The notes under the pieces are model-generated. The model made no database searches and was not told the DNA's origin. It worked only from the letters and a program-made list of their open reading frames with translations. The position numbers and the translations under genes are program-made. Shown here in pieces: positions 31,720 to 31,815 of a stretch of 31,815 nucleotides of DNA. Source of the stretch: JANMEX01 sp043776635 (GTDB lineage: Bacteria > Pseudomonadota > Alphaproteobacteria > Rhizobiales > Rhizobiaceae); NCBI GenBank assembly GCA_043776635.1, contig JAYVRA010000032.1, positions 1-31,815 on the forward strand, in the 5' to 3' direction. Within the stretch, counting starts at the first letter, position 1, and the number at the start of each line of letters is the position of its first letter.

Positions 31720-31815
31720 CTAGTGGATTGATTCCAACATTTGGAACCCCCGATTTCTGGCAGCGATGATTTCGTCTGGGTTTGCGCGCCATGTGAAGGG
31801 TTTGGCTTCGCTGTG
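31720..31815 (-). mobile_element. C-terminal end of an IS630-family transposase, running off the right edge
   Basis: The minus strand encodes H-S-E-A-K-P-F-T-W-R-A-N-P-D-E-I-I-A-A and then N-R-G-F-Q-M-L-E-S-I-H and a TAG at 31722-31720. The W-x-x-x-P-D-x-I-I-A-A and final S-I-H are typical of IS630-family transposase C-termini. The stop lies in a CTAG sequence, the usual target context of the family. A perfect 14-bp palindrome TAGGGATATCCCTA (31709-31722) spans the junction. The remaining element is outside the window. Confidence 0.8.

Noticed and set aside
99..31720. The whole window as an IS630-bounded composite transposon
   Set aside because: The left end is only weakly identified, and the content includes gyrB and ordinary metabolic operons. 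Two elements of one family at the edges do not make a transposon.

Overview
The window looks like chromosome from an alphaproteobacterium, most likely of the order Hyphomicrobiales (Rhizobiales). Four things point that way: moderate GC, gene content (a NarK - PP2C/kinase - NirBD - NasA nitrate block and an ABC transporter joined to dihydroxyacetone kinases), a copy of an intergenic repeat I associate with that order (around 4404-4507), and near-consensus sigma-54 promoters with a candidate NtrC site. I cannot name a genus.

Layout. 1-3330 is a decayed accessory strip. It holds a probable IS630-type end, a dead IS5-family element sitting in that end, a TetR regulator with two operator-like palindromes, and a small membrane protein gene. 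These are followed by a membrane protein gene broken by an in-frame TAG, a proline-racemase-family gene cut off at its catalytic cysteine codon, and a truncated IS1595-type element. 3353-4108 is an M48/YgjP-type metallopeptidase gene. 4575-13580 is the nitrate assimilation locus. Leftward it carries a nitrate transporter and a fused PP2C phosphatase/protein kinase; rightward it carries nirB-nirD-nasA. Two face-away sigma-54 promoters in a 376-bp intergenic region serve the two arms. A 263-bp MITE follows the locus.

25859 down to 13953 (minus strand) reads as one roughly 12-kb operon. Its order is: periplasmic binding protein, two permeases, a 62-residue membrane protein, two ATPases, a fused ATP-type DhaK-DhaL kinase, a doubtful small ORF, DhaL, DhaM, HPr, enzyme I, a small HTH-like protein and a PTS-type DhaK. 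Import of a polyol or ketose is thus coupled to two phosphorylation routes. One uses ATP. The other uses a complete dedicated phosphoenolpyruvate relay (EI to HPr to DhaM to DhaL/DhaK). Substrate candidates are dihydroxyacetone, glycerol-derived trioses or tetruloses; the sequence does not decide between them.

26114-31495 carries a cytochrome P450 (minus), gyrB (plus) and a YhiN/HI0933-type flavoprotein (plus). An orphan MITE end lies between the last two. The right edge has a strong intrinsic terminator facing left and the C-terminal end of an IS630-type transposase running out of the window.

The most interesting points are the dedicated dihydroxyacetone PTS with its embedded HTH-like protein, a 15-bp motif shared by the nitrate transporter promoter region and the DHA/ABC operon upstream region, the MITE family with its repeated flank, and two premature stops at informative positions. 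Nothing seen is clearly a wholly new system.
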